DNA from: Candidatus Mediterraneibacter faecipullorum
Lineage (GTDB): Bacteria > Bacillota > Clostridia > Lachnospirales > Lachnospiraceae
Direction of reading: 5' to 3'
Assembly: GCA_019119675.1 (NCBI GenBank)
Contig: DWWO01000104.1
Span: forward strand, 1-34,646
DNA: 34,646 nucleotides
This document shows positions 16,305 to 24,643 of this stretch, piece by piece (the first letter of the stretch is position 1; each line of letters opens with the position of its first letter). A model generated the notes under the pieces. It saw only the letters and a list, made by a program, of their open reading frames with translations. It searched no databases and was not told the DNA's origin. Made by a program: the position numbers and the translations under genes.

Positions 16305-17246
16305 TCATACATTACGAGGTAATTTCCGCTCCCCTCCCATCTCACGGTAATCAGACTGGACAAGCGGCACATCTGAAAAGTCATAATCTCCTTCTTCCAT
16401 CTGTATCACATCCGACACGATACCTGCCACAAAAATTATGATGAAACAGTACGGGATCAGCGTCCATACGGCGATCTGCGCCTCCCATGACGGACGCATA
16501 TATATCATCACAATACGCACGCCAAAGACGATCATGACCGCAATGATAAGCATAATAATACTGTCTCTGCTCATAATGTCTCCCGCACAGTATATAAGGA
16601 GTCCCATTATGACCAGAGTCCAGATTTCATTGGCTGCCCGGACACTCTTTCTCTGTCCGTAATAAATGCTTCCTCTGCTTTCCAGTTCCCGTTTCGCCCG
16701 GCGGCTCCAGACGAACAGTCCTCCAAGCTGCAGCAGATAAAACAGGCACATAAAAGTCAGCCCCGCGAGAAGGAGGAGCCACGTCTGTGAAAAGACCCAT
16801 CTGTCAAAGTTGATTGTAAAAAACTGAAGCCAGTCCAATCCCGCCAGAAGTGCGAACCCGGCTGAACGGTCAAGAAAATGCCTTATCTCCGCTTTCTTCA
16901 CGTTCTGAAACCGCTCCTCTTCTGTCACGATGGGAACCGCATCGTCCTGTACTCGCCTGAATATACAGAACCGCCTCCGCCCGTCGATGAGCTGCCATCC
17001 TGCCGCCTCACAGTATTCGGCATACTCTTCTGCATCTTTCCCCGGCTGGCTGTCATTCTCACGGCCTTTGGAGAATACTTCGACAGCATATACGATATCC
17101 TCCGGCTCTCCTTTTTCAAATATAAGCCCGAACTTCCAGCTTGTAAAATGCCAGCCTTTAAGCGACATCTCATGGAGATAATCAGCAAATGCACTGCACT
17201 CCAGATAACGGAAATCTCTGAAACCCCGTTTCGTATTCTTTTTCAT
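16305..17246 (-). CDS. DUF2812-type membrane protein, probably damaged at the C-terminus
   Basis: A 313-residue protein. The first 90 residues (RYLECSAFADYLHEMSLKGW, FGLIFEKGEPEDIVYAVEVF, EEYAEYCEAAGWQLID) match the DUF2812 domain; then four hydrophobic segments lie roughly at 130-280. Start: ATG with GGAG four bases upstream. After GGGAGGGGAGCGG near 16330 this frame ends as KLPRNV, whereas the neighbouring frame stays open as SGNYLVMYDEVLLVLSSDTE, LDDAQIQTVREKLGVM down to 16220 and overlaps the PadR start. I infer a frameshift or deletion that cut off the native tail. The family is often regulated by PadR; here that PadR is dead. Whether the protein still works is unclear. Confidence 0.7.
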   Translation of the reverse strand: MKKNTKRGFRDFRYLECSAFADYLHEMSLKGWHFTSWKFGLIFEKGEPEDIVYAVEVFSKGRENDSQPGKDAEEYAEYCEAAGWQLIDGRRRFCIFRRVQDDAVPIVTEEERFQNVKKAEIRHFLDRSAGFALLAGLDWLQFFTINFDRWVFSQTWLLLLAGLTFMCLFYLLQLGGLFVWSRRAKRELESRGSIYYGQRKSVRAANEIWTLVIMGLLIYCAGDIMSRDSIIMLIIAVMIVFGVRIVMIYMRPSWEAQIAVWTLIPYCFIIIFVAGIVSDVIQMEEGDYDFSDVPLVQSDYREMGGERKLPRNV

Positions 17247-17302
17247 GGAACTCCATACTACTATTCCGGAGACAGTGTGTTGGAAGCATATATCCGTGTC
17301 GT

Positions 17303-17389
17303 GTACAGAGACTTTCCGGCTTCCGTGAGCACAAGCCCCCGATGTGTACGGATAAACAGTTTCAGCCCCAGGTCTTTTTCCAGAAGATT
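17303..17389 (-). pseudogene. Fragment of a LysR DNA-binding domain
   Basis: About 29 codons reading NLLEKDLGLKLFIRTHRGLV, LTEAGKSLY, the end of the LysR helix-turn-helix and wing. Sequence on both sides does not continue the match. It sits between the DUF2812 gene and the PEP-synthase-like pseudogene and is a small relic of a lost LysR gene. Confidence 0.65.
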
Positions 17390-17441
17390 GAACAGTGAGA
17401 AAGCGGACGAAACTCTTTTTCGTCTCATCTTATCCGATGAC

Positions 17442-19215
17442 TTATCCGATTCTCTCATGCAATATCCCGCACACAGTCTCCCCTGTCTGTTCATTGTTCC
17501 AATACCACAGATCCTCCGGTTCACTCACCCGGAATATTTCTGCCAGTTCCTTTCGTTCCGGACAGATCACAGGGAACAGATTCTCAAGATCTCCAAAGAA
17601 TGCCTCATTATACTTTACTGTCCTCTCGTCTCCCCACAGTGCACAGTAGAAGATTCCGGCCTCCACCAGATCCTGGAACATATGGCTTCCATAGCTCAGT
17701 TCCGGCATATATCCCACCCGGTTATCCGACACCTCACAGATCCCGCAGAATCCCGATATCTGCGCAAAGCTGACCGGCACTCCAAGTTCCGGCGAGGAGG
17801 TGCCCACCCTTCCCGGAGTCATGAGAAGGATATGTTTTTTCTTCCCTTTATAATACGTATTTATAGCGCCGACTGCTTCCGCCACCTGTGGTTTCAGCGC
17901 ATACGGATACTCATAATAAGCTCTTGCATCAATCTGCACGACCACATCGATCTTCTCTTTCACCGAGTTTCCCATAGCCGAGTCCTTAAGCCGGAAAAAT
18001 ATATTTTTCTCCGATAATTCCGGAATCTCTGTGACTGTACCCCTTCCTCCGGTATAGAGCGGTCTGCACTGCAGCAGGTTGACGACGAACGCTCCCTGCT
18101 CATCCAGATTTACCGTATACTCAATGTCAACAGGATTGCTATATACCCGGCCAAGAGTCTTGAGCATCTTTTGCATCAGTTCCGTAAATTCCCGGTTCTC
18201 CAGAAGTCCCTGACAGGTTGTAAACCAGACCTGCCTCGGACGGTTCATCCGCTTCAATGCTGCTTCCGCCTCATAGTCCCGCTCCATGACGGCTTTCTTA
18301 TACCAGAGGGGGAGATTTACCAGCATGGAGTCAATCTCTGTCTCTGTCAGTTCATTCTTCTCCCTGATATCAGGCGGAAAAGTGCCGGACAGCAATGCAT
18401 CTTTCAGTGCCTCCGCCTTCGTAAAATATCCTTCCTCCGTGCGCTGCCCGATCCGGGTCTCCCAGCAGTTGTTGGATACAATATACGTATAAAAGACATC
18501 CGACCCGATATAGAAGGAATCGTGGGGTTCAAAATATTTCCTGTACTCCGGAAGCTCTGTATGTATGATCTTCCGGGCCAAGAGCATGCCGCATGCTTTG
18601 CCGCCGAGGGAACCGCTGCCGACCATACGGTCCCGGAGCTGGAAATAATCTCTCGGCCTGAAGTATTTCCTGATCATTTCCTGCAGTCTCCGGTCTGTTG
18701 TCAGCGTACTCTCTATAATCTGTCTTTCTGTCTCCCCGCTGAATATCCCCCGCTGGTAATCCAGCTTCGCAAGGGAGAAAAACCTGTCATGACTGTCATA
18801 GTTCTGATCCTGGTTCTTTTCTTCTTCCTCCTCCACAAGCTGATAATACCGGCTCATGGCAACGCCGCCGTCCACTGTCTCAAACCGATATTCTTCCCCC
18901 TGCTGAAGGCTGCACGAATGAGGGAGGAACATTCTTGTCGAATAACGATTCCACACTTTCAGAGGATGGAGATAGATCCGGTCACCCCGATATACGTCCA
19001 GGAGAAGCTGCGTGGTATCCCTGATGCGCTCAACCGCCTCAAAGGAATGTCTGCCCCGCAGCAGCGGGAAATATGCCACCGTGTCCAGCTGGAACAGATA
19101 AGGGCATGTCACGCGGAAAAAGTTGCCCATCATCAGATTTGTGTACCATACGGATATAATTTAAAAGTTCGTCCATTCCCAGCAGCCCGCTTTTTATCTT
19201 GTCAAATGCGCCCAT
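17442..19215 (-). pseudogene. PEP synthase/PPDK-like gene with an internal frameshifting deletion
   Basis: The native start is ATG at 19215 (AGGAGG eleven bases upstream), reading MGAFDKIKSGLLGMDELLNY, IRM. Near 19140 the match jumps and shifts frame to VWYTNLMMGNFFRVTCPYLF, and then stays open for 563 codons to 17442. Compared with how I recall this clostridial PEP/pyruvate-binding (PPDK_N-type) family, about 100 residues are missing between the two pieces. The short string GTATGG occurs at the joint and could have served both sides of the deletion. The main body keeps GSGSLGGKACGMLLARKIIH and a long tail. A truncated protein from an internal start near 19133 is possible but would lack the N-terminal part. 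Confidence 0.72.
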
Positions 19216-19239
19216 CTTATCTTATACCTCCTTTGCCGC

Positions 19240-19287
19240 AAAGCAAAAGCGAGGACACTTTTCCCTAAGGTCAAGCATCCTCGCTTT
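19240..19287 (-). terminator. Terminator between the toxin remnant and the PEP-synthase-like gene
   Basis: AAAGCGAGGA (19246-19255) pairs perfectly with TCCTCGCTTT (19278-19287) around a 22-base loop. On the minus strand it is followed by TTTTGCTTTG, about ten bases before the AGGAGG of the next gene. It can end transcripts from the toxin-antitoxin side, or act as an attenuator in the leader of the pseudogene. Confidence 0.7.
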
Positions 19288-19301
19288 CGTTCACTTTATA
19301 T

Positions 19302-19535
19302 TCATTTTAATTTTTTCAGCCATTCATCCGGCTCTATGGCAGAAACTACCGAAGTTTCAAAATCTGCGGTATTTCGAGTGATTATATAGTTTGCTGATAC
19401 TTCTTCAGCACACCGATCCTGCAGACAATCTTCGAAATCTGTAAAATTATCCATTTTGATAGCTTTCAAAACAGATTCTTGAGATGCAGATGCCACCTTC
19501 AATATTTTACAGATTTTTTCTAACCATAATCTTCT
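19302..19535 (-). pseudogene. PIN-domain toxin, C-terminal remnant
   Basis: Reads LWLEKICKILKVASASQESV, LKAIKMDNFTDFEDCLQDRC, AEEVSANYIITRNTADFETS. This is the second half of a PIN ribonuclease toxin, including the DFEDCLQ acidic motif and the YIITRN..DF motif. The N-terminal half with the first catalytic aspartate (VDTNVIL-type) is gone; the frame runs into the end of the antitoxin gene on the same strand, overlapping its stop. No ATG or ribosome site fits the remnant. It should be inactive. Confidence 0.78.
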
Positions 19536-19822
19536 TGTCTCCTCCGGAATCTTCCTGAAGATATACCATACTTTTCCTTTCTTGCTGCTTTCAACTCTTC
19601 ATCAGGATCAAAATCATCCGGCAGATACTCTTTAACTTCATTTCTGGTTGCCACCAGTTCCTTAAACGCCTGCATCTTTTCATCTGGTCTCTGAGACGGA
19701 TAAACAGCACTGGTATATGATTTCTTCGGCATTAACCGTTGGATCACTTCAATTAGAAAACTTACATTATCATCAGACATATCCTGAATCATCTGAACAG
19801 CCTGTTCCTGTAACATAGTCAT
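19520..19822 (-). CDS. Antitoxin-like protein of a PIN toxin pair
   Basis: A 100-residue protein starting MTMLQEQAVQMIQDMSDDNV, with a predicted helical N-terminus and an acidic tail YLPDDFDPDEELKAARKEKY. This resembles the small antitoxin-like proteins I recall upstream of PIN toxins in Lachnospiraceae; I cannot name a domain. Start: ATG at 19822 with AAGG eleven bases upstream; a GTG at 19831 is less likely. The last dozen residues (GRFRRRQEDYG) look like read-through into the truncated toxin. It is probably an orphan antitoxin now, since its toxin partner lacks the active-site half. Confidence 0.65.
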   Translation of the reverse strand: MTMLQEQAVQMIQDMSDDNVSFLIEVIQRLMPKKSYTSAVYPSQRPDEKMQAFKELVATRNEVKEYLPDDFDPDEELKAARKEKYGISSGRFRRRQEDYG

Positions 19823-19942
19823 ATGATACACCGCCTTCTCTCTGTCATTTTATGCAAATTATCATTTCTCTGTTTTAATTATAACTGGTTTGTAATTATT
19901 TCTCAATCAGTATTTTGTCTGCAAATGATGCTGGCTGAACTT

Positions 19943-21724
19943 CTACTGCTGCCCTCCGTCATATCTCATCAGGATATCTCCCGCGCTTTGTTCAAGCTGT
20001 TCTTTTGCCGCCCTGATCTCAGAGAGCTGGTTCGCATCCACACGGTCAAGCCTGCATTTTGCCACAAGTTTCTGGAGTTTTGCCGTGTCTGTCTTTACCT
20101 GTTTTTTCACCGCTTTATCAAGCTGTTTCCCGGCATTTTTCACGCAGCGCTCTGTCCTGATAAGAAGCTTATTCGCATCCCCGAGCAGCTCGATCGCATC
20201 CTTTCTCACCTGATCCTGAGACGCATAATTCTGCGCATCCTGCATTGCCTGCTGAATCTCCATATCGGACATCCTGTCGTCGGCAGTGATCGTGATGGAC
20301 TGTTCTCTTCCTGTGTCCAGATCCCGGGCAGATACCTTCAGGATGCCGTTTGCATCGATATCAAATGTAACCTCGATCTGCGGCACGCCCGCCGGCGCCG
20401 GCTTGATCCCCTTTAAGCGGAATTTTCCGATGGTCTTGTTATCTCTTGCCATCGGGCGCTCTCCCTGAAGTACATGGATATCCACATTTCGCTGATACGG
20501 TGCAGCTGTAGAGAATATCTGGGAATATCTTGCCGGAAGAGTCGTATTTCTCTGCACGATCCGGGTCGCCACACCGCCCACCGTCTCTATTGAAAGACTC
20601 AGCGGCGTCACGTCAAGAAGAAGCAGATCCTGTCCTGTCCCTGCAGCGACAAGTCCTCTGCCCTGAAGTGTACTTCCAAGGATTGCCGCGCCTTTCGCCA
20701 CACATTCGTCCGGGTTGATATTCCTGGAAGGTTCCTTTCCTGTCATCTCCCGCACCTTCCTCTGGACTGCCGGAACCCTCGTAGAACCGCCTACGAGCAG
20801 GACTCTTCCAAGCTGTGCCGGGCTGATATGTGCGTCATTCAATGCATTTCTCACCGGGTCCTCTGTCTTCTGGATCAGATCGCTGATCATGGATTCAAAT
20901 TCCTGCCGCGTGATCACCATATCCAGATGCAGCGCTTCTCCTTTGACCTGAGTGATAAACGGCTGCATGATATGAGTAGTATCGCTGGTAGAAAGTTCTT
21001 TCTTCGCACGTTCCGCAGCTTCCCTTATCCGCTGCATAGCGGCGAAATCCTTTGTCAGATCGACACGTGTCTTATCCTTGAACTTCCGCACGATCCCCTG
21101 TACAAGCCGCTCATCAAAATCATCACCGCCCAGGTGGTTATTTCCGGACGTGGCCAGCACCTCTATGATGCCCTCGCCGATCTCGATAATGGATACATCG
21201 AATGTACCGCCTCCCAGATCATAAACCATGACCTTCTGGGGCTCGCCGTGGTTCAGACCATAGGAAAGAGCGGCGCTCGTCGGCTCGTTGATGATACGCT
21301 TCACATTCAGCCCCGCGATCCTGCCTGCATCTTTTGTCGCCTGTCTCTGGATATCGTTAAAATATGCCGGCACCGTGATAACGGCTTCCGTCACCTCTTC
21401 TCCGAGAAACTTCTCTGCATCTTTTTTCAGCTGCATCAGGATCATTGCGCTGATCGTCTGCGGCTTATACTCTTTCCCGTCTATACGCGCAGACCAGTCG
21501 CTGCCCATATGCCTTTTTACTGATGTGATCGTCCTCTCGGGATTTGTTACTGCCTGCCTTGCCGCAGCCTCCCCGGTCAGCCGCTCTCCGTTCTTTGTAA
21601 ATGCAACGATACTCGGCGTTGTTGTCGCCCCTGCTGCGCTCGGTATGATCACTGGCGTATCATTTTCAACTACGGAAACACAACTGTTGGTAGTTCCGAG
21701 ATCGATTCCGATCACTCTGCTCAT
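19943..21724 (-). CDS. Hsp70/DnaK-family chaperone
   Basis: A 593-residue Hsp70: nucleotide-binding domain with [17 protein letters not shown] at the start, [17 protein letters not shown] and [15 protein letters not shown]; then a substrate-binding beta domain ([25 protein letters not shown]) and a short helical lid. It lacks the acidic C-terminal tail of housekeeping DnaK and has no grpE or dnaJ beside it, so it may be a second, specialised Hsp70. Start: the ATG giving [10 protein letters not shown], nine bases after AAGGAG; an ATG two codons upstream is too close. A promoter lies 65 bases upstream. No CIRCE element is present before it, so it may escape HrcA control. Confidence 0.9.
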   Translation of the reverse strand: MSRVIGIDLGTTNSCVSVVENDTPVIIPSAAGATTTPSIVAFTKNGERLTGEAAARQAVTNPERTITSVKRHMGSDWSARIDGKEYKPQTISAMILMQLKKDAEKFLGEEVTEAVITVPAYFNDIQRQATKDAGRIAGLNVKRIINEPTSAALSYGLNHGEPQKVMVYDLGGGTFDVSIIEIGEGIIEVLATSGNNHLGGDDFDERLVQGIVRKFKDKTRVDLTKDFAAMQRIREAAERAKKELSTSDTTHIMQPFITQVKGEALHLDMVITRQEFESMISDLIQKTEDPVRNALNDAHISPAQLGRVLLVGGSTRVPAVQRKVREMTGKEPSRNINPDECVAKGAAILGSTLQGRGLVAAGTGQDLLLLDVTPLSLSIETVGGVATRIVQRNTTLPARYSQIFSTAAPYQRNVDIHVLQGERPMARDNKTIGKFRLKGIKPAPAGVPQIEVTFDIDANGILKVSARDLDTGREQSITITADDRMSDMEIQQAMQDAQNYASQDQVRKDAIELLGDANKLLIRTERCVKNAGKQLDKAVKKQVKTDTAKLQKLVAKCRLDRVDANQLSEIRAAKEQLEQSAGDILMRYDGGQQ

Positions 21725-21788
21725 TTTCATCTTCTCCTTAATCTGCTTATCATTCCGGATTTTGTCCGCCAAAATCCCACTATATAAA

Positions 21789-21816
21789 ACCATACCACAC
21801 CAGAATTCCCGGTCAA
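21789..21816 (-). promoter_or_regulatory. Predicted promoter of the Hsp70 gene
   Basis: Minus strand TTGACC (21811-21816), 16-base spacer, TATGGT (21789-21794). It is about 65 bases before the chosen start. A reasonable but not perfect sigma-A match. Confidence 0.5.
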
Positions 21817-21880
21817 GACATTTTATTGTTTTTTAATCCTTTACACAGTTTTTTCAAAACATCGGAACCATTTGTTTTTC

Positions 21881-21908
21881 TTGACTTTTCTTCATATCTC
21901 TCTATACT
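21881..21908 (+). promoter_or_regulatory. Predicted promoter of the ThrE-type exporter gene
   Basis: TTGACT (21881-21886), 16-base spacer, TATACT (21903-21908), about 54 bases before the ATG at 21962. Good sigma-A match. Confidence 0.65.
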
Positions 21909-21961
21909 GAATATGTAGTAATAAGCAACCAATGAAAACTCAGTTATCGAAAGGAATTCTT

Positions 21962-23290
21962 ATGGTAAAAGATAATATTATTCCCAATCATATGGATATC
22001 TACTGGCATGACTATACCGGACATGTGAAAGACAAACCTATTACCGAGGCAAGCGTTCCTGTAAAGGCAGCCCTGATCGGCAGAGTCGGTCTGATGCTGT
22101 TATCCTGCGGAACAGGAGCATGGCGGGTCAGGAGTTCTATGAACGCGATCTCCGAACAGCTCGGAGTTACCTGCACCTCCAGCATCGGACTAATGACTAT
22201 TGTCTACACCTGTTTTGACGGACACAAGACTTTTACAAACTCCCTGTGCCTGAACAACACCGGCGTAAACACTTCCAAACTTGATCGTCTGGAACGCTTT
22301 GTAAAGAAGTTTCCAACTGAGGGAGTACACAAATCCGGTGAGCAGCTCCATCAGGAACTGGATGAGATTGAAAAGATCCGGGGGCTCTATACACCTGCAA
22401 AACTCGGTCTTGCAGCTGCGTTTGCCTGTGCAGCCTTCACTTTTCTCCTTGGCGGCGGACCGGTCGAAATGCTGTGCGCTTTTATCGGCGCGGGAGCAGG
22501 CAATTTCCTCCGTTCCAAATTGTTCGGGAAACACTATACATTGTATCTGTGCGTTGTATCCTCTGTCGCACTGGCCTGTCTGGCCTACGTTGCATCCCTG
22601 CGGCTGATCGAGCTGGCCTTTCCGATTGCCGGAGGGCATGAAGTCGGATATATATGTGCCATGCTCTTTATCATCCCCGGCTTTCCGTTTATCACAAGCG
22701 GTATTGACCTGGCGAAGCTGGATATGCGTTCCGGCCTGGAACGGCTTGCATATGCGGTGATCATTGTTGTCATCTCAACAATTACAGCCTGGGTCATGGC
22801 ACTGATACTTAATCTGTCACCAGGAGCTTTTGCGGATCTGGGGCTGTCGCCGGCACTGCTCTTCGTCCTTCGGCTGATCACAAGTTTTGTCGGGGTCTTC
22901 GGATTCTCTATCATGTTCAACAGTCCGGTTTCCATTGCAGCCTCAGCGGCCGTCATCGGCGCAATTGCAAATACACTGAGACTGGAGCTGGTAGATCTGG
23001 CAGGACTTCCTGCAGCAGTCGCTGCTTTTATCGGAGCACTGACAGCAGGCCTCCTTGCTTCTCTTTTAATGAAAAAACTGGGATACCCGAGGATCTCCGT
23101 GACCGTTCCATCCATCGTTATCATGGTTCCCGGTCTGTATCTGTACCGGGCAGTCTACAACATGGGCGAGATGTCACTGACGCTCTCTGCTCCATGGCTT
23201 GTGTCCGCACTGATGATCATTATGGCACTGCCGCTCGGGCTGATCGCGGCAAGGATCATAACAGATAAGGCATTCCGGCACTGTACCTAA
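21962..23290 (+). CDS. ThrE-type threonine/serine exporter, two-domain
   Basis: A 442-residue membrane protein combining both halves of the ThrE family. The N-terminal soluble-to-membrane DUF1212 part has LLSCGTGAWRVRSSMNAISE near residue 48, and the C-terminal DUF3815-like part supplies the final hydrophobic segments; about ten membrane spans in all. In many bacteria these parts are separate genes. Family members export threonine or serine; the substrate here is assumed. Start: ATG at 21962 with AAAGGA six bases upstream; an ATG ten codons earlier lacks a ribosome site. Single gene with its own promoter, convergent with the acyltransferase across a large inverted-repeat element. Confidence 0.88.
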   Translation: MVKDNIIPNHMDIYWHDYTGHVKDKPITEASVPVKAALIGRVGLMLLSCGTGAWRVRSSMNAISEQLGVTCTSSIGLMTIVYTCFDGHKTFTNSLCLNNTGVNTSKLDRLERFVKKFPTEGVHKSGEQLHQELDEIEKIRGLYTPAKLGLAAAFACAAFTFLLGGGPVEMLCAFIGAGAGNFLRSKLFGKHYTLYLCVVSSVALACLAYVASLRLIELAFPIAGGHEVGYICAMLFIIPGFPFITSGIDLAKLDMRSGLERLAYAVIIVVISTITAWVMALILNLSPGAFADLGLSPALLFVLRLITSFVGVFGFSIMFNSPVSIAASAAVIGAIANTLRLELVDLAGLPAAVAAFIGALTAGLLASLLMKKLGYPRISVTVPSIVIMVPGLYLYRAVYNMGEMSLTLSAPWLVSALMIIMALPLGLIAARIITDKAFRHCT

Positions 23291-23416
23291 ACTTCGTATT
23301 TATCTGAGAGACATTTCTCAGTAAAATATCCGAAAACCACTCGGATACAGTGGATTGACTCACGTATTCGGGACGGGACCGTAGTCGAGAGCGTACCGGT
23401 CTTGTTTCTTCCGTTT

Positions 23417-23614
23417 GAAATTCGATTTTCGGGATGGGAAAGAAAGCAGCCGGGAGATATGTATTGTGTACGCACCGTTGGAGCGGCATCGGCACTTAGA
23501 GCGCGTCTTTTGCGCTCTTATGTACCGTTACGCCGCGACCGAGTGAAAACGCGTGCGCTAACAATACATATCTCCCGGCGGACTCTTTCTCACTCCGATA
23601 AATCCGGAATTTTC
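23417..23614. repeat. Long palindromic element (about 200 bp) between convergent genes
   Basis: A perfect 19-base inverted repeat, GCCGGGAGATATGTATTGT at 23449-23467 and its complement at 23561-23579, frames an inner region that also pairs: CGCAC with GTGCG, GCGGC with GCCGC, and AGAGCGC (23498-23504) with GCGCTCT (23512-23518). Outside the core, imperfect pairing continues to about 23417 and 23614 (for example GGGAAAGAA against the TTCTTTCTC-like right side). The preceding stretch 23291-23416 holds two further small hairpins (CTGAGA/TCTCAG and ATCCGA/TCGGAT) and no gene. It could be a MITE-like or REP-like repeat, a structured RNA or an elaborate two-way terminator. No flanking target duplication is evident. 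Confidence 0.75.
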
Positions 23615-23615
23615 C

Positions 23616-24629
23616 TCATGTTATCTTCCTTCCTCCCGGTATCTTCCGTATCACCCACACGCACGCAAATGACACAAGTGCGATCACCACGATAAGTCCC
23701 GGTACTGCGATCCACGCTGACAGATCCCACGGTTCCATATATTTCTTATAATTATCAAGAAACAGGATGTGGATCAGATAGATACCGAACGAACATCCGC
23801 AGAACAGATCGATCACTTTTCTTACGCGTTCCCCCGGTCTGACATGTGCATTTCCAAGGCGAAGCATGAACAGGAAGAAGCAGACTGCCGAGGCAGCCAC
23901 AAACGGGCTGATGTAAGTCAGTGCATCCTCATAATGGTTGCCCGTCACCGCCGTAACGCCCCATGTGATCCCGAACGTTGCAGCCATACTAAGCACACAG
24001 ATAATGACCAGTGCTCTCTGGCTTATCCGGATATGCCTTCTGTATTTATAAAGATAATATCCTGCGAATACATACCAGGCATAAATCCTGTCGCCGATCA
24101 GCGGCAGATCATAATATGCCTCTCCTCCCATGAGCCACAGCACATAATTAAACAAGACCGCGCCTGTGGTCACGATAAGAAATACTTTCTCCAGTTTCAG
24201 GCTCATATTTCTGCACATCACCTGAAAAAACGGCAGCACGAGGTAAATGGGAATCATAGCGTACAGATACCACAGATGCGCCTCTGCCGGAACATAGAGT
24301 ATCTCCTTTAAGTCAAATGACGATCCCATGTAATAAATATTCCAGAAATAGTAAACTGCACTCCATACGACCAGTGCGATGATAAAACGCACGATCCGGT
24401 GTATATGTTTTCTGATCGGCTCGTCCCGCCCCAGCAGTAACGCTCCCGATATCATGAAAAAACAGGGTACGCTCAAGCGCGCCGCTGTATCGATCGCAAG
24501 AGAGAACAGATACTCTCCCTGTGTGATTTCTCCGTAAGCGCGGCAGAAATAATTGCTCACATGGATCGCGATGACCAGAATGAACGATACCATCCTGACC
24601 AGTTCCAGATTATAATTCTTTTCTTTCAT
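23616..24629 (-). CDS. Membrane acyltransferase (acyltransferase 3 family)
   Basis: A 337-residue integral membrane protein with about ten hydrophobic segments, beginning KNYNLELVRMVSFILVIAIH and SVPCFFMISGALLLGRDEPI, typical of the acyltransferase 3 (OafA/WecH-like) family that adds acetyl or succinyl groups to cell-surface sugars. The conserved early histidine (IAIH) and the SGALL motif are visible. Start: ATG at 24629 with GAGGGG ten bases upstream; a further ATG at 24647 overlaps the dinB stop as ATGA but would add six poor residues. It appears to be the last gene of a clpB-dinB-acyltransferase run. The substrate is unknown. Confidence 0.85.
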   Translation of the reverse strand: MKEKNYNLELVRMVSFILVIAIHVSNYFCRAYGEITQGEYLFSLAIDTAARLSVPCFFMISGALLLGRDEPIRKHIHRIVRFIIALVVWSAVYYFWNIYYMGSSFDLKEILYVPAEAHLWYLYAMIPIYLVLPFFQVMCRNMSLKLEKVFLIVTTGAVLFNYVLWLMGGEAYYDLPLIGDRIYAWYVFAGYYLYKYRRHIRISQRALVIICVLSMAATFGITWGVTAVTGNHYEDALTYISPFVAASAVCFFLFMLRLGNAHVRPGERVRKVIDLFCGCSFGIYLIHILFLDNYKKYMEPWDLSAWIAVPGLIVVIALVSFACVWVIRKIPGGRKIT

Positions 24630-24643
24630 AATAAAAGTTCCCC

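Noticed and set aside
16878-18017. Plus-strand open frame of 379 codons
   Set aside because: It crosses the DUF2812 gene start, a gap and a pseudogene on the other strand; composition and lack of motifs mark it as a shadow.
21725-21830. Search for a CIRCE element before the Hsp70 gene
   Set aside because: No TTAGCACTC/GAGTGCTAA pair is present; only an ordinary promoter is seen.
23291-23616. Possible CRISPR array or integron attC site in the palindromic gap
   Set aside because: There is one large inverted repeat and no regular direct repeats with spacers, nor attC-type conserved ends or an integrase.
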